A stretch of 64,000 bases of DNA, taken from positions 1-64,000 of the forward strand of contig JADJQX010000006.1 in NCBI GenBank assembly GCA_016712525.1, given 5' to 3'. A model generated the notes under the pieces. The model saw nothing but the letters and a program-made list of their open reading frames with translations, had not been told where the DNA came from and did not search any database. Positions 51,715 through 60,840 of the stretch are shown here, one piece after another. Numbering within the stretch: position 1 is the first letter of the stretch; the number at the start of each line of letters is the position of its first letter. A program made the translations under genes and the position numbers. The DNA is from Myxococcales bacterium (GTDB taxonomy: Bacteria > Myxococcota_A > Polyangia > Polyangiales > Polyangiaceae).

Positions 51715-52419
51715 ATGGAGGTCGTGAAGCGCATGAAGAAGGTCGCCTTGGTGGTCGGGCTCGCGTGGCTTGGGGTAGCGTGTGGAGGGTCCGACATCGA
51801 CCCGATCGCGGCACCCGACGCCGAAGCTCCGGCTCCCGGTCTCGACGGTGGCCCGAAGCCCACCGACCCTCCGCCCCCCGACCCGCGTGACGCCTCCCCC
51901 GAGGCCTCGCTCCCCGACGCCGGCCCACGCGACGCGGCCCCCGAGGACAAGCGCATCGACCCGATCGAGGTGGGGCGCACCTGGACGTACGACGTGAAGG
52001 TGCTCGGCTTCTACCCGGCGTGCTCCGCGGGGACGCACGTCGCCACCGCCAAGAGCGCCGCGCAGAAGGACGGAAAACGCGCCATCACGGTGTCGTCGCT
52101 CTGCAAAAACGCGGGCGACTACGAGTACGCCGTCGAGGGCGATCGTGTGTTCACCTACGTCGCCGGCTGGCGCCTCTCGCTCGACGCGCCCGTCACCGAG
52201 GGGCACACCTGGAGCGACGGCGTGAGGAGCTACGTCTGGCGATCGAAGGGCACGCAGACGGTGCCCGCGGGCACGTTCTCCGACTGCTGGTCGGCGACCG
52301 TCGTCGCGTCGTACACGTCGTACACCGTGTTTTGCAGGGGAGTGGGCCCCGTCGAGTGGCACTACGAGGACGGCTTCGGCAACGGGTACGAGGCCGTCCT
52401 CACGGCGAAGGGTTTCTGA
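51715..52419 (+). CDS. Lipoprotein with acidic/Pro-rich linker
   Basis: 234 residues. The signal peptide ends in GVACGG. A 60-residue Asp/Ala/Pro linker precedes a beta-rich domain (GRTWTYDVKVLGFYPACSAG, GDRVFTYVAGWRLSL, WYSKG-like turns) with cysteines that may form disulphides. The domain resembles small surface lipoprotein domains widespread in myxobacteria, but no named family is recognised. Confidence 0.65.
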   Translation: MEVVKRMKKVALVVGLAWLGVACGGSDIDPIAAPDAEAPAPGLDGGPKPTDPPPPDPRDASPEASLPDAGPRDAAPEDKRIDPIEVGRTWTYDVKVLGFYPACSAGTHVATAKSAAQKDGKRAITVSSLCKNAGDYEYAVEGDRVFTYVAGWRLSLDAPVTEGHTWSDGVRSYVWRSKGTQTVPAGTFSDCWSATVVASYTSYTVFCRGVGPVEWHYEDGFGNGYEAVLTAKGF

Positions 52420-52495
52420 CTCGCGGGAGAGACCGACGACGAGTCGTCGTCAGCCTCTTTCCTGGCGCCATGTGCTGGCGAGAGCCTCGCGCGTT

Positions 52496-53152
52496 TCAGA
52501 CCGCGGCGACGTGCTGGAAGCCCGCGGGGATCTCCTCGGTGACCGAGTAGTCGACCTTGAAGAACGCATCCATGCGGAGCTCGGCGCGCGAAAGCTCGGT
52601 GAGGGCGGCGACGTCGAACGTGCCGAGCGGATCGTCCTCGCCGGTGTCCTCGTCCCAGAGCTCCACGGTGGCGTCGCCCTCGAACGGGAAGCTCACGTGG
52701 GCCTCGAGCGACTGCCCGTTGTCGAGCCGCACGAACGAGTCTTTCGCGTTCGGGAAGCGCACCTCGTTCCCTCCCGATTTGACGATCATGTAGACCTCGG
52801 TGGCGTCCATCTCTTCGCTCGCCTCGCAGCGGATCGCGTGGATGTTGACGTAACGCTCGTCGAAGCGGGCGGGGCTCTCGGTCACGCTGAAAATAAGCTG
52901 AACGGTGGTGCTCCCGAGCGCGACGCCGGCCGACGTGTGGGGGGTCGCGTCCTTCCAGGTGAAGGTGGCCTTGTCGCTGCCGCTCGTGAGGGTGAGGGTG
53001 CACTCGTCCTCGAACGCGAAGGCCTTTCGGACCTTCCACGACTCGCCCTTCGCGAGGGTCTGCGGCTGCGTCGTCGTGGCGCCTGCCTCGAGCGTGAGCG
53101 TGAGCGGTTCGGTGCCGGCGTGCGAGACGGAGTAGACGTTGAGGTGCTTCAC
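52496..53152 (-). CDS. C2-like domain protein, function unknown
   Basis: 218 residues, no signal peptide. The C-terminal half has DATVELWDEDTGEDDPLGTF, the aspartate-rich calcium-binding loop pattern of C2-like beta sandwiches. The N-terminal half (LTLTLEAGATTTQPQTLAKG, CTLTLTSGSDKATFTWKD) is also beta-rich and may be a second sandwich. The GTG at 53152 has an AAAGG site upstream and no better start lies nearby. It could bind membranes in a calcium-dependent way; this is inferred from fold only. Confidence 0.6.
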   Translation of the reverse strand: MKHLNVYSVSHAGTEPLTLTLEAGATTTQPQTLAKGESWKVRKAFAFEDECTLTLTSGSDKATFTWKDATPHTSAGVALGSTTVQLIFSVTESPARFDERYVNIHAIRCEASEEMDATEVYMIVKSGGNEVRFPNAKDSFVRLDNGQSLEAHVSFPFEGDATVELWDEDTGEDDPLGTFDVAALTELSRAELRMDAFFKVDYSVTEEIPAGFQHVAAV

Positions 53153-53321
53153 GGTAGGCCTTTCGCTAAGGGGGTTTGGCAGCCGAGGTGCGCGGATGCT
53201 GGCACGTTTCGCCCGGGCGCGGCGAACGAGCACTTGCCGGCGCGGCGTGTCGACGCGAGCCCCGGAGCTGCGGTACCCTCCGTCATGGGAGCCGCGTCGT
53301 GCGCCCACCCGAGAGAACGCC

Positions 53322-53705
53322 ATGAAGCTCCGCACCCGCGCCAACACCCTTCGTTTGCGGCTCACTCAGACCGAGGTCGCGCGCATCGCCGAAGGCCACA
53401 GCGTGGAGGAGCGCCTCTACGTCGGTCCCACCGAGGCCGACGTGCTCGGCACCGAGCTCCGTCCGACCCCGAGCCTCGAGAGCATCGGCGCAAAGTTCGA
53501 GGGCCGAACGCTCGTCGTCGAGCTCCCGCGAGGGCTCGCGACGGAGTGGGCGCGAGGGGACGAGGTCGGCCTCCGCGCCGAGGTCCCCGCACCGGGCGGC
53601 AGGACACTCGGTATTTTGATCGAGAAAGACTTCGCCTGCCTCACGCGCCGCGCCGCCGAAGAAGACGAAGACGCGTTCCCCAACCCGAATACTTCGTGCT
53701 GTTGA
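53322..53705 (+). CDS. DUF7009 family protein
   Basis: 127 residues. MKLRTRANTLRLRLTQTEVA at the N-terminus and ILIEKDFACLTRR then EEDEDAFPNPN at the C-terminus match the small conserved family DUF7009. The family is cytoplasmic and of unknown function. The ATG follows a GAGAGAA site. It is divergent from the C2-like gene. Confidence 0.78.
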   Translation: MKLRTRANTLRLRLTQTEVARIAEGHSVEERLYVGPTEADVLGTELRPTPSLESIGAKFEGRTLVVELPRGLATEWARGDEVGLRAEVPAPGGRTLGILIEKDFACLTRRAAEEDEDAFPNPNTSCC

Positions 53706-53926
53706 GGGGGTAGCCCGAAGGCTCGGCGGAGCCTTCGAGGCCCTGCCTGCGTGACATTTCTTCGGGCTGAATCTCGGGCCGCGCGGCCGTTGCGCACGCG
53801 TGCAGGAGCCCGAAGGTGAGGGAGATCGCGGACCCGCGCGGTGCCGGTGTTCGGGTAGAGAATGTTCGATTCGCCTAGGCATCCTCCATCGCACCGATCT
53901 AGTGTTGTCGGTTGGAGGACTGCGGA

Positions 53927-54715
53927 ATGTCTGGCGCTATCGTGGTGCGGTTCGGCTTGCTGGCCGCGTTCTTGGGGCTCGGGTGCGGGGGGACGATGCT
54001 TCTCAAGAGCCCGGTCGCCGAGCGATGCCGAGACGCGGGGCTTCGTGGGTGCGACGATCTCGTGGATGGTGTGGTCGGCTACGTCGACGGAGCCGACAAG
54101 GACGCCGCGAGGCAGAAGCTCCAGAAGGGCGCGGCGCAGAACCAGCCCGAACAGGTCGGTGAGTTCGCCGCGAAGCTCCGCCTCATCACGAAGCTACCGG
54201 GCCTCGAGGGCATGTCGGGGCCGCTCGTGGAGGTCGCGGCGATCCTCGATCCGAGCGCGTCCGATGCGCCTCCGGGAGCAAAGCCGGTGGCTTCTGGCGC
54301 ACGCGCGGCGCTCCCCTCCTCGAGCGGCGCGCCAAGCGGCGGGACCGACGATGCCCGGACCAAGACGACGACGGCCATCGTCCCCGGTCACGCTCGGGCC
54401 TACGCGTGTGCTCCGCTCTCCAAGACGAGCCCTGCCTACGCAGGATCGACCTGCGTCCGTATCGGTATTGGCCCCATGGTCGTCACGGACGTGGTCGTCG
54501 GTGGTGCGTGCGCGAGCGACGTCGTCGTGCTCGCCGGGAGCACCGACGCGCCTTCGTGGGTCGTGGCCTCGGCGCCGCGTGAGCGCATGGATATGCACGG
54601 GGCGCGGCTCGTCGTCGCTCCCGAGGACGAAGTCGTCGTCGCGCTCCACGCCCCGAACGCGACTCTCCCGCGGGACGCCTCGTGTGGAGTCACGTTGTCC
54701 ACGCGCCGCCCGTGA
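53927..54715 (+). CDS. Lipoprotein with Ala/Ser-rich spacer
   Basis: About 262 residues. Hydrophobic start with a lipobox (GLGCG). A helical segment (DLVDGVVGYVDGADKDAARQ) and a low-complexity spacer (ASGARAALPSSSGAPSGG) precede a beta-rich C-terminal domain with cysteines (AYACAPLSKTSPAYAG, VVVGGACASDVV). No family recognised. An in-frame TTG with GGAGG downstream of it lies five codons earlier. Confidence 0.58.
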   Translation: MSGAIVVRFGLLAAFLGLGCGGTMLLKSPVAERCRDAGLRGCDDLVDGVVGYVDGADKDAARQKLQKGAAQNQPEQVGEFAAKLRLITKLPGLEGMSGPLVEVAAILDPSASDAPPGAKPVASGARAALPSSSGAPSGGTDDARTKTTTAIVPGHARAYACAPLSKTSPAYAGSTCVRIGIGPMVVTDVVVGGACASDVVVLAGSTDAPSWVVASAPRERMDMHGARLVVAPEDEVVVALHAPNATLPRDASCGVTLSTRRP

Positions 54716-54736
54716 CGAAGTGCGGCGGTTGCGGAG

Positions 54737-55924
54737 CTATTTTCCTCGCGCGCGACGTCGCGGCGACGGACGTTCGTACGGTACGACCTCCATCACGATG
54801 CGCGGCTCGACCCCCGATCGGAGCGGGACCATCTGCGAGTAGAACGTCTCGATTCCCATCGCCTTCCCCGCTGCTACATGCGCCTTGAGGAAAGGCGGCG
54901 TAGGGATCGGAACGAAGGCAACCGGTAGCACGCGGCTCACGCGCTGCCATTCAATTTCGGCGAAGCCGACTGACTCTCTGCGCGAATTCATCGATGGTCG
55001 CCTTCCCAGGAACGTCATGGCATAGGCGTACAACAGCATGTAATGGCGCAGGACCCTCGGCTCCTCGCTGATCGAGAGCGGCTCAGCGACGATGGCAGCT
55101 GGTCGGGACGCGCCCATCATACGATGGAGCGTCCGTACCTGCGCCTCGTCGCCCCCGTAGAACTCATCGCGAGCCTGTCTCGCCAGAGCTTCGTTCAGAC
55201 TCACCGCGTCCTCCGCCTTGAGGTCGGTGTGGTAGATCTTTCCCATGATCCAACTGTCGCCGACAGTGTCGTTCGCCTCGAATCGTGGCCGACGGTTGGG
55301 TGCCTTCGTGAGGACGAGGGCTGCATCCTTTCGAAGCGGAATGACGAAGCCAGCTTCGCCCGACTGCATGTGCAGCATTCCAGCACGCGCCACGTCGTTG
55401 CAAATGAAAGGCACGCCCGGCGGCGCGTGCAGGACCGTCCACGACGATCGCATGACGATCGTCAGCATCGTCTGTGCGTCCCTCAGCCGGAAGAACTTGT
55501 CGTAGTTGACGTCATTCCGTGCTGCTGCACTCGCGAGTGGCCCGAGCCGATGTGGTAGTCGATCCGCAAAGTCGATTCCGCGTGTGAATACGTGCGCCGC
55601 GAACGGGACGAGAACCTCCATCCAGACGTCCGCGGACAATGGCTTGATTGTTGTGTTGATCAATTCGTCTATCGCCGTTGGGACCCGCGGCTCAATCTGT
55701 GACCAGTATGTGTCGACAAATAGGGGGTCGGTGACGCCGTCGACCGTGTGTGCGGTATACAGATGCTTTGCCGCAGCGACGCCCTCAGCCTTGCGGGGAT
55801 AGACATCCTTGATGCCGCGACGACCGACCCAGAGTCGAGACTCGCGAAGCCGCGGCGCAGGCGCTATCGCGAATCCACCAACGTACGCGGCAGGTAGATA
55901 GTGTTGCCAAGGGCCGGCAGACAT
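54737..55924 (-). CDS. DUF4238 family protein
   Basis: 395 residues. It opens with WQHYLPAAYVGGFAIAPAPR, the HYxPxxYLxxF pattern of DUF4238. Other family features are VDTYWSQIEPRVPTAIDELI, and PFICNDVARAG followed by IPLRKDAALVL. No signal peptide, so cytoplasmic. Base composition is clearly lower in GC than the neighbours, suggesting acquisition. It lies close to the 3' end of ssrA, a common island insertion site. Function is unknown. Confidence 0.8.
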   Translation of the reverse strand: MSAGPWQHYLPAAYVGGFAIAPAPRLRESRLWVGRRGIKDVYPRKAEGVAAAKHLYTAHTVDGVTDPLFVDTYWSQIEPRVPTAIDELINTTIKPLSADVWMEVLVPFAAHVFTRGIDFADRLPHRLGPLASAAARNDVNYDKFFRLRDAQTMLTIVMRSSWTVLHAPPGVPFICNDVARAGMLHMQSGEAGFVIPLRKDAALVLTKAPNRRPRFEANDTVGDSWIMGKIYHTDLKAEDAVSLNEALARQARDEFYGGDEAQVRTLHRMMGASRPAAIVAEPLSISEEPRVLRHYMLLYAYAMTFLGRRPSMNSRRESVGFAEIEWQRVSRVLPVAFVPIPTPPFLKAHVAAGKAMGIETFYSQMVPLRSGVEPRIVMEVVPYERPSPRRRARGK

Positions 55925-55981
55925 TGCACCTCGTGGTCGACGGGTTCGTCGAAATCAATCCTTGTTTCTCAACCCCGTACC

Positions 55982-56248
55982 TCAATTGCGTCCGGGCTTG
56001 GAGGTTCTGCAGTCTGCAGTAGCAGCAGCCTCAAGAAACTCTGCGTACCGGACTCCGAATATCGCCGCCGCTAGGTATGTCGCTGCCGCGTGCTCGTCCA
56101 GCGCGTGCTTCTCTCCGCGAGTCCCGGTGGGCTCGAGGCGGATCGCCCGATGACACTCCCGGCAAGGCAGGTGGGGTGGCAGGTGGACGAGCCGACCGTT
56201 GTCCACGGCAGACTCGGGCGCGGCTGAAGGGGCGTGCGGATCGCTCAC
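55982..56248 (-). CDS. Small putative protein with CxxC motif
   Basis: 88 residues from a GTG with a GAGGAG stretch further upstream. HLPCRECHRAIRLEPTGTRG has one CxxC pair and a later Cys near the end; the middle (AAATYLAAAIFGVRYAEFLE) is helical. No family recognised, and codon bias is weaker than in nearby genes. It may be part of the same acquired segment as the DUF4238 gene. Confidence 0.4.
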   Translation of the reverse strand: MSDPHAPSAAPESAVDNGRLVHLPPHLPCRECHRAIRLEPTGTRGEKHALDEHAAATYLAAAIFGVRYAEFLEAAATADCRTSKPGRN

Positions 56249-56410
56249 CTGTGGACAGTGCGCTCCTCGTCCCCCAGGTGCAAGACCGCCCCGTCTTCGT
56301 TGCTCCACGGTTGGCATGGTGCAAACATGTCGACCGCCGAGGGCGCGGTGTCCAAACTTACGTAAGGATTGTGGAAATTGGCGATCGCTCGTTCACCTCG
56401 GCGCAACGGA

Positions 56411-56450
56411 TGCACAAAACCACGGAGACCTCGGCTTGCGCCGAGGTCTC
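56411..56450 (-). terminator. Terminator of ssrA
   Basis: GAGACCTCGGC and GCCGAGGTCTC form a perfect 11-bp stem around a four-base loop, directly downstream of the tmRNA 3' end. On the - strand GTGGTTTTG follows. Confidence 0.85.
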
Positions 56451-56453
56451 GTA

Positions 56454-56810
<357 letters not shown>

Positions 56811-56887
56811 GAAGGTGGGGTCGTGGTGGAGAGACCGTACGTCGACGCGAGCCCGGGCGCAAGGGCCCGCAACGCCGCTCGAGCCGG

Positions 56888-57343
56888 CTACGGGGCGCAG
56901 TCCTCCAGGGAGTCGTTCCCGTCCAAGCCGAGCCGGGTGCACGTCCTGCCGCGCGCGGTGTACGTCCGGTAGGAGGACGAGATGCTCCCGTCCGCGTAGG
57001 CGACGTCGATCTCCACGTGGTGCTCACCGGGGGCGACGACGAACCCGTGCTCGACCTCCTTCCCGTGCGCGAGCGCGTCGAGCACGCCGGGCTTGGGGTC
57101 GACCGCGACGGTCTCGCCGTCCACGCGGATGCAGTAGTCGACCACGCGGTTCGAGGTGTGGATGCGCAGCAGCGATTCCGAGCGCGGGTTCTCGCTGGCC
57201 CGCCTCGAGGCGCGGCACAAATGCGTGAAGCTCTGCACCGGGCGCGTGGCCGCGTACGTGGGCACGGAGTAGGTGCCCGAGCCGCAGCCAGCCAGAGAAG
57301 CGAGAGACGCGAGGGCAACGAGGAGGACGACGGGGAAGCGCAT
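56888..57343 (-). CDS. Small lipoprotein
   Basis: 151 residues. Signal peptide with lipobox (LAGC). The mature part has a motif like HLCRASRRASENPRSESLL and beta segments suited to a small surface domain (VEHGFVVAPGEHHVEIDVAY, then SSYRTYTARG), ending in a short Asp/Glu-rich tail. No family recognised. Confidence 0.62.
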   Translation of the reverse strand: MRFPVVLLVALASLASLAGCGSGTYSVPTYAATRPVQSFTHLCRASRRASENPRSESLLRIHTSNRVVDYCIRVDGETVAVDPKPGVLDALAHGKEVEHGFVVAPGEHHVEIDVAYADGSISSSYRTYTARGRTCTRLGLDGNDSLEDCAP

Positions 57344-57439
57344 CGTGGTCCTTCGACGACCCTCCCGCAGGCGAATTCACGGGTCTGCGAAGAAAGGTCA
57401 TATCTTACGGGTGGGCGTCTTTCGTGGCATCCTCCGGGC

Positions 57440-57973
57440 ATGCCCACGGCCATCGTGCTCCTCCGCGCCGTCAACGTCGGCGGCACCGCGAAGCTCCCCA
57501 TGGCCACGCTCAAGGCCACGCTCGAGGGGCTCGGATGCACCGACGTTCGCACCCTGCTCGCGAGCGGCAACGCCGTCGTCACCACGAAGAAGAAGGGCCC
57601 CGCGCTCGAGAAGGCGCTCGAAGAAGCGCTCGCCACGTCGCACGGCCTCGCGACCGACGTCATGGTCCGGACCCCCGAGGCGTGGGCCGAAGCGCTCGCG
57701 AAGAACCCGATGCCCGCCGAGGCCGAGGCCGATCCGTCGCACTTCGTCGTGGTGGCCTTCAAATCCGCGCCGAGCGCGTCCGACGTGGCGGCGTTCGAGG
57801 CTGCCAAGGCGAAGGGCGGGTGGGGCGAGCCCGTGCACGTCGTCGGCGCGCAGGCGTACGTGCACTTCCCAAAGGGTCAGGCCCGGACGAAGCTCTCGCT
57901 CGCGAAGCTCGGTCTCGGCACCGCGCGCAACTGGAGCACCTGCCAGAAGCTCTTGGCCATGGCCGCGGGGTGA
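57440..57973 (+). CDS. DUF1697 family protein
   Basis: 177 residues. IVLLRAVNVGGTAKLPMATL, LGCTDVRTLLASGNAVVTTK and ARTKLSLAKLGLGTARNWST are the conserved blocks of DUF1697 (usual forms LLRGINVGGxxxxxM, V.TYIQSGNVVF and T.RNWxT). These are cytoplasmic proteins of unknown function. Length fits the family. ATG 57440 is the first start. Confidence 0.9.
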   Translation: MPTAIVLLRAVNVGGTAKLPMATLKATLEGLGCTDVRTLLASGNAVVTTKKKGPALEKALEEALATSHGLATDVMVRTPEAWAEALAKNPMPAEAEADPSHFVVVAFKSAPSASDVAAFEAAKAKGGWGEPVHVVGAQAYVHFPKGQARTKLSLAKLGLGTARNWSTCQKLLAMAAG

Positions 57974-58478
57974 GGGGTGGGGAGGGCGCGGCTCGGTCAC
58001 GCGCCCGCGCCGGCGGGGTGGATGCGGCGTGTCGGGCCACGTGCGAACGCGACTTTTCGGGTTCCGATCGCGATCACATCGGGTGCAAAGGGGACGCAAC
58101 GCGGCGACGTCGCGTTTGCATCAGGTGCGGACGCGATTTGCAGCGTTCGGATCGCGAACACATCAGATGAAAACGCGATTTGCAGCGTTCGGATCGCGTT
58201 TGCATCCGGTGCGAAGGGGACGAAACCTCGCTCCGTCGCGTTCGCATCCGGTGCGGAGGGGACGAAGCGCCGCGAGGTCGCGATCGCATCGGGTGCGGAG
58301 GGGACGAAGCGCCGCGAGGTCGTGGTTGCCTCACGTGCGGGGGCGAGGAGGGGGCTCGAGGCCGCGAACCCGGGAAAGATCCGACCGACGTTGGCGCCAA
58401 GTGTCCGAAAAGATTCAAAAGTGACCCTCGGCACACCGCAGGCCAGAGTCACGCCATCCCAGCCACTCCCAACCCCCC
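57974..58478. other. Intergenic region with minisatellite and one dispersed repeat
   Basis: No gene is supported although several frames stay open through the repeats. The region holds a 42-bp tandem array (listed separately) and one copy of the dispersed 29-bp repeat at 58382-58410, which contains the perfect palindrome TTGGCGCCAA. Confidence 0.75.
58069..58320. repeat. 42-bp minisatellite, six units
   Basis: Six consecutive units start at 58069, 58111, 58153, 58195, 58237 and 58279, each exactly 42 bases. The best-kept pair (58237 and 58279) differs at only two positions; all units begin with CGCG and most keep GCATC-GGTGCG. Partial units flank the array. The unit is a multiple of three, so frames stay open, but no start or conserved protein goes with it. 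Confidence 0.92.
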
Positions 58479-59090
58479 TCACCGGCTCCACGCCCACGCC
58501 GAGTACCCCTTCAACCAGAACCCCACATGGAGCTGCGTCCCCAGGTCGAGCTCGTGGGTGAACCGCAGGAACATCGGCCCGAGCCCGAACGTGACCTGCG
58601 GCCCGTGCGTCTTGTCGAGCGGGTTCCACACCCAGCCCGCGGCGAGCGAGAACAGATCGCGCCGCAGCTCGGCCTCGGCATACAGCGGCCCGATCGTGCG
58701 CCCGAGCGGCCTCGCCGCGGTGAACCCGAGGTTCGCGCCGAAGCCCGACTCCATCGTCGGCCAGAAGAATGCGTCGGGGCGCGCGTGCCTCGTCGTCCCC
58801 TTGGCGATGCTCACCTCGGCGCCGGCGACGTACGACACCTTCGCCGGATCTCCCGGGCCCCCCGCGCCTCCCACGCCCGCGAACCCTCCGTAGCTCGCGA
58901 CGATCATGTGGCCTCCCGGATCCTCGGGAGGCTCGGCCGCGTGAGGGGCCGCGCCGGGGTACGAGCGCGTGCCGGGAGGCGGGTCGGCCGGGCGCTCGCG
59001 GATGTTCGCGATGCCCGGCGCGTTCGTGTCGAGGTGCGTGATACCACACCCCACGAGCGCCACACTCGCCACGACGAGCGCGCGTCTCAT
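58479..59090 (-). CDS. Lipoprotein with outer-membrane-barrel-like strands
   Basis: 203 residues. Signal peptide with lipobox (LVGC) and a Pro-rich linker (ERPADPPPGTRSYPGAAPHA). The second half has amphipathic strands (SYVAGAEVSIAKGTTRHARP, GPQVTFGLGPMFLRFTHELD, LGTQLHVGFWLKGYSAWAW) ending in an aromatic residue and Ser-Arg, like a small beta-barrel. Its ATG overlaps the stop of the upstream membrane-protein gene (ATGA), so they are co-translated. Confidence 0.65.
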   Translation of the reverse strand: MRRALVVASVALVGCGITHLDTNAPGIANIRERPADPPPGTRSYPGAAPHAAEPPEDPGGHMIVASYGGFAGVGGAGGPGDPAKVSYVAGAEVSIAKGTTRHARPDAFFWPTMESGFGANLGFTAARPLGRTIGPLYAEAELRRDLFSLAAGWVWNPLDKTHGPQVTFGLGPMFLRFTHELDLGTQLHVGFWLKGYSAWAWSR

Positions 59091-60043
59091 AGGGAAATTC
59101 CCGCGTCGTTCTCGTCGCTCGTGCTCTCGGGTGGCACGGCGAGCGGCATCGGCGGGGCCGAAGAGCGCGGCGGCGCCACACCCGGAGGCCCCGAGCGATC
59201 GTTCGTCCACACGTGCTCGAGCCGCAGGTGGAGCTCCGAGGGCACGCCTCCCGTGACGAGCGAGAGGCGCAGCGTGCCCTCGCGTTGGTTCTCGTTCCAG
59301 AGCTTCTCGTTGTCGAAGAGGAAGGGCAAATAGGCCTTCCCGCCCGGGTGCACGGGCTCACGTGGCAGCTCGGCGGGGGCGTAGGTGCGCCCCGCGATCT
59401 CGAGCTCGGCGCGGACGATTTGCACGTCGCACGTCGACTGCGCGTCGGCTCCGACGAAGAACCCCGCGCCCTCTTTGCCCGACTTCGCCACCCACACGTC
59501 CACGCGCGCGCACCCGATCGCGCGCCCCTCGCCCTTGCCCTCTTTGACCTGCCACGCCGTGAACGGGCGCGGCGCGGGCGACGTGGCGAGCGAGGCCAAC
59601 GCCGCAAAAACGAGCCCTATGCGCTCGAACGCCGATGCACGCCCGCGGCTCGTTGCCGCACCCGCGCCGACCTTCGCGACGCGCGTGACATACATCCACG
59701 CCGCCACGAGCGCGGGCAACGCGAAGAGATCCGACGGATCGCACACGGTGGGTGTGCCGTGCGCCGTGAGCCACGCGCACGCCGCGGGGCTCGTCTTGAT
59801 CGCCGCAAACACGAGGCCCACCGCGCACGCCGCGCCCGCCGCGACACGAGACAGCGCGCGTCCCCTCACCCCGAGCTCCGACGCGAGCCCCGCCACGAGC
59901 ACAGGTACGACGAAGAGCCCCGCGACGTCACTCAGCTTCCCCGTGAGCACGGAGGGCAGCGTCGCGCTCCCTTTGAGCACGTGATCGTTCAGGGCCAGCG
60001 TGACCGTGGCGACGAGCGGGAGCGGACGCGAGACGAGGCGCAT
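59087..60043 (-). CDS. Integral membrane protein, function unknown
   Basis: 318 residues. About five membrane helices in the first 150 residues (SDVAGLFVVPVLVAGLASEL, VAAGAACAVGLVFAAIKTSP, LFALPALVAAWMYVTRVAKV, IGLVFAALASLATS). A periplasmic-type beta domain of about 110 residues follows (VWVAKSGKEGAGFFVGADAQ, LRLSLVTGGVPSELHLRLEH) and a Pro/Ser-rich tail. Overlaps the lipoprotein gene at 58479-59090 by ATGA, so a shared function is likely. Confidence 0.65.
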   Translation of the reverse strand: MRLVSRPLPLVATVTLALNDHVLKGSATLPSVLTGKLSDVAGLFVVPVLVAGLASELGVRGRALSRVAAGAACAVGLVFAAIKTSPAACAWLTAHGTPTVCDPSDLFALPALVAAWMYVTRVAKVGAGAATSRGRASAFERIGLVFAALASLATSPAPRPFTAWQVKEGKGEGRAIGCARVDVWVAKSGKEGAGFFVGADAQSTCDVQIVRAELEIAGRTYAPAELPREPVHPGGKAYLPFLFDNEKLWNENQREGTLRLSLVTGGVPSELHLRLEHVWTNDRSGPPGVAPPRSSAPPMPLAVPPESTSDENDAGISL

Positions 60044-60075
60044 GCGCTCTCGAGGCTACACGGTGACGGCGCTTT

Positions 60076-60750
60076 TCAGGGCTTTCCTCGTGCCTTGATT
60101 CGCCCGTTGATGGTGCACAAATCGCCGCTCGTCGACGACTGCAGCACGACGTCTTTCAAGACGATGTCGAGCTCGGCCGACGCCGTGTCGTAGCGGTTTA
60201 CGGTGACGAGACCCCCCACCGGATCGTTCGAGTAGAGCTTGGTCGCCGTCGAGTAGGTGCACGGCCCCGCGGTCACGTTGCAGGTGTTCTGAAAGAGCTG
60301 CCCCTTCGCGAAGACCGCGAGCACGTCCCCGTCGGCTTGGCGCTGGTTGGTCGAGAGCGCGATCGTGCCGTTCAGCGTTTTTCGGGCGAGCGAGAGGTAC
60401 TCGCCGGTGGCCGTCGTGCGCACGCCCATGCTGGTCATGATCTGAGGCGGCCCCTGGAAAATCGCCGTCGTCCAGGTGACGTCGCACACGCCGCTCATGA
60501 CCACCTCGATCTGAATCGGAGGCCCCGCGTCCTCTTCGGTCGCCGCGTCCTTCGGCGTCGCCGTGTCGGCTCCCGCGTCGACGCCACCCTCGGGCGAAAT
60601 CGCCGCATCGACCTCCGCGTCAGGCGCGCCCGCGTCGTCGGAGGTGCCCGCGTCCTCCCCCGCTTTCAGCACCGTGCACGCGCCGAGCAGCGCGAGCGCG
60701 GCGGCCCCGAAGCCAAAAGAGAGGTGCCTCGTGTGTGAAGAAAAAGCCAT
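60076..60750 (-). CDS. Lipoprotein with acidic linker
   Basis: 224 residues. The signal peptide ends in LLGAC. A 60-residue Asp/Ala/Glu-rich linker (GTSDDAGAPDAEVDAAISPE) leads to a beta-rich domain with two disulphide candidates (CDVTW, NTCNVTAGPC). No family recognised. ATG 60750 is chosen over an in-frame TTG nine bases upstream. Confidence 0.62.
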   Translation of the reverse strand: MAFSSHTRHLSFGFGAAALALLGACTVLKAGEDAGTSDDAGAPDAEVDAAISPEGGVDAGADTATPKDAATEEDAGPPIQIEVVMSGVCDVTWTTAIFQGPPQIMTSMGVRTTATGEYLSLARKTLNGTIALSTNQRQADGDVLAVFAKGQLFQNTCNVTAGPCTYSTATKLYSNDPVGGLVTVNRYDTASAELDIVLKDVVLQSSTSGDLCTINGRIKARGKP

Positions 60751-60840
60751 GGTTCTCAAGAGGATAGCAGCCCTCGAAGGAACGTTCGGTACCGTCGACA
60801 GGGTCGTACGTGGCGGCGCGCCCCGATCTTCCTCGGCGCC

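Noticed and set aside
58069..58320. Possible CRISPR array
   Set aside because: The period is exactly 42 bases with no unique spacers between conserved repeats.
57977..58561. Protein-coding gene through the 42-bp minisatellite
   Set aside because: The unit length keeps all frames open; no ribosome-binding site, domain or conserved end supports a real gene.
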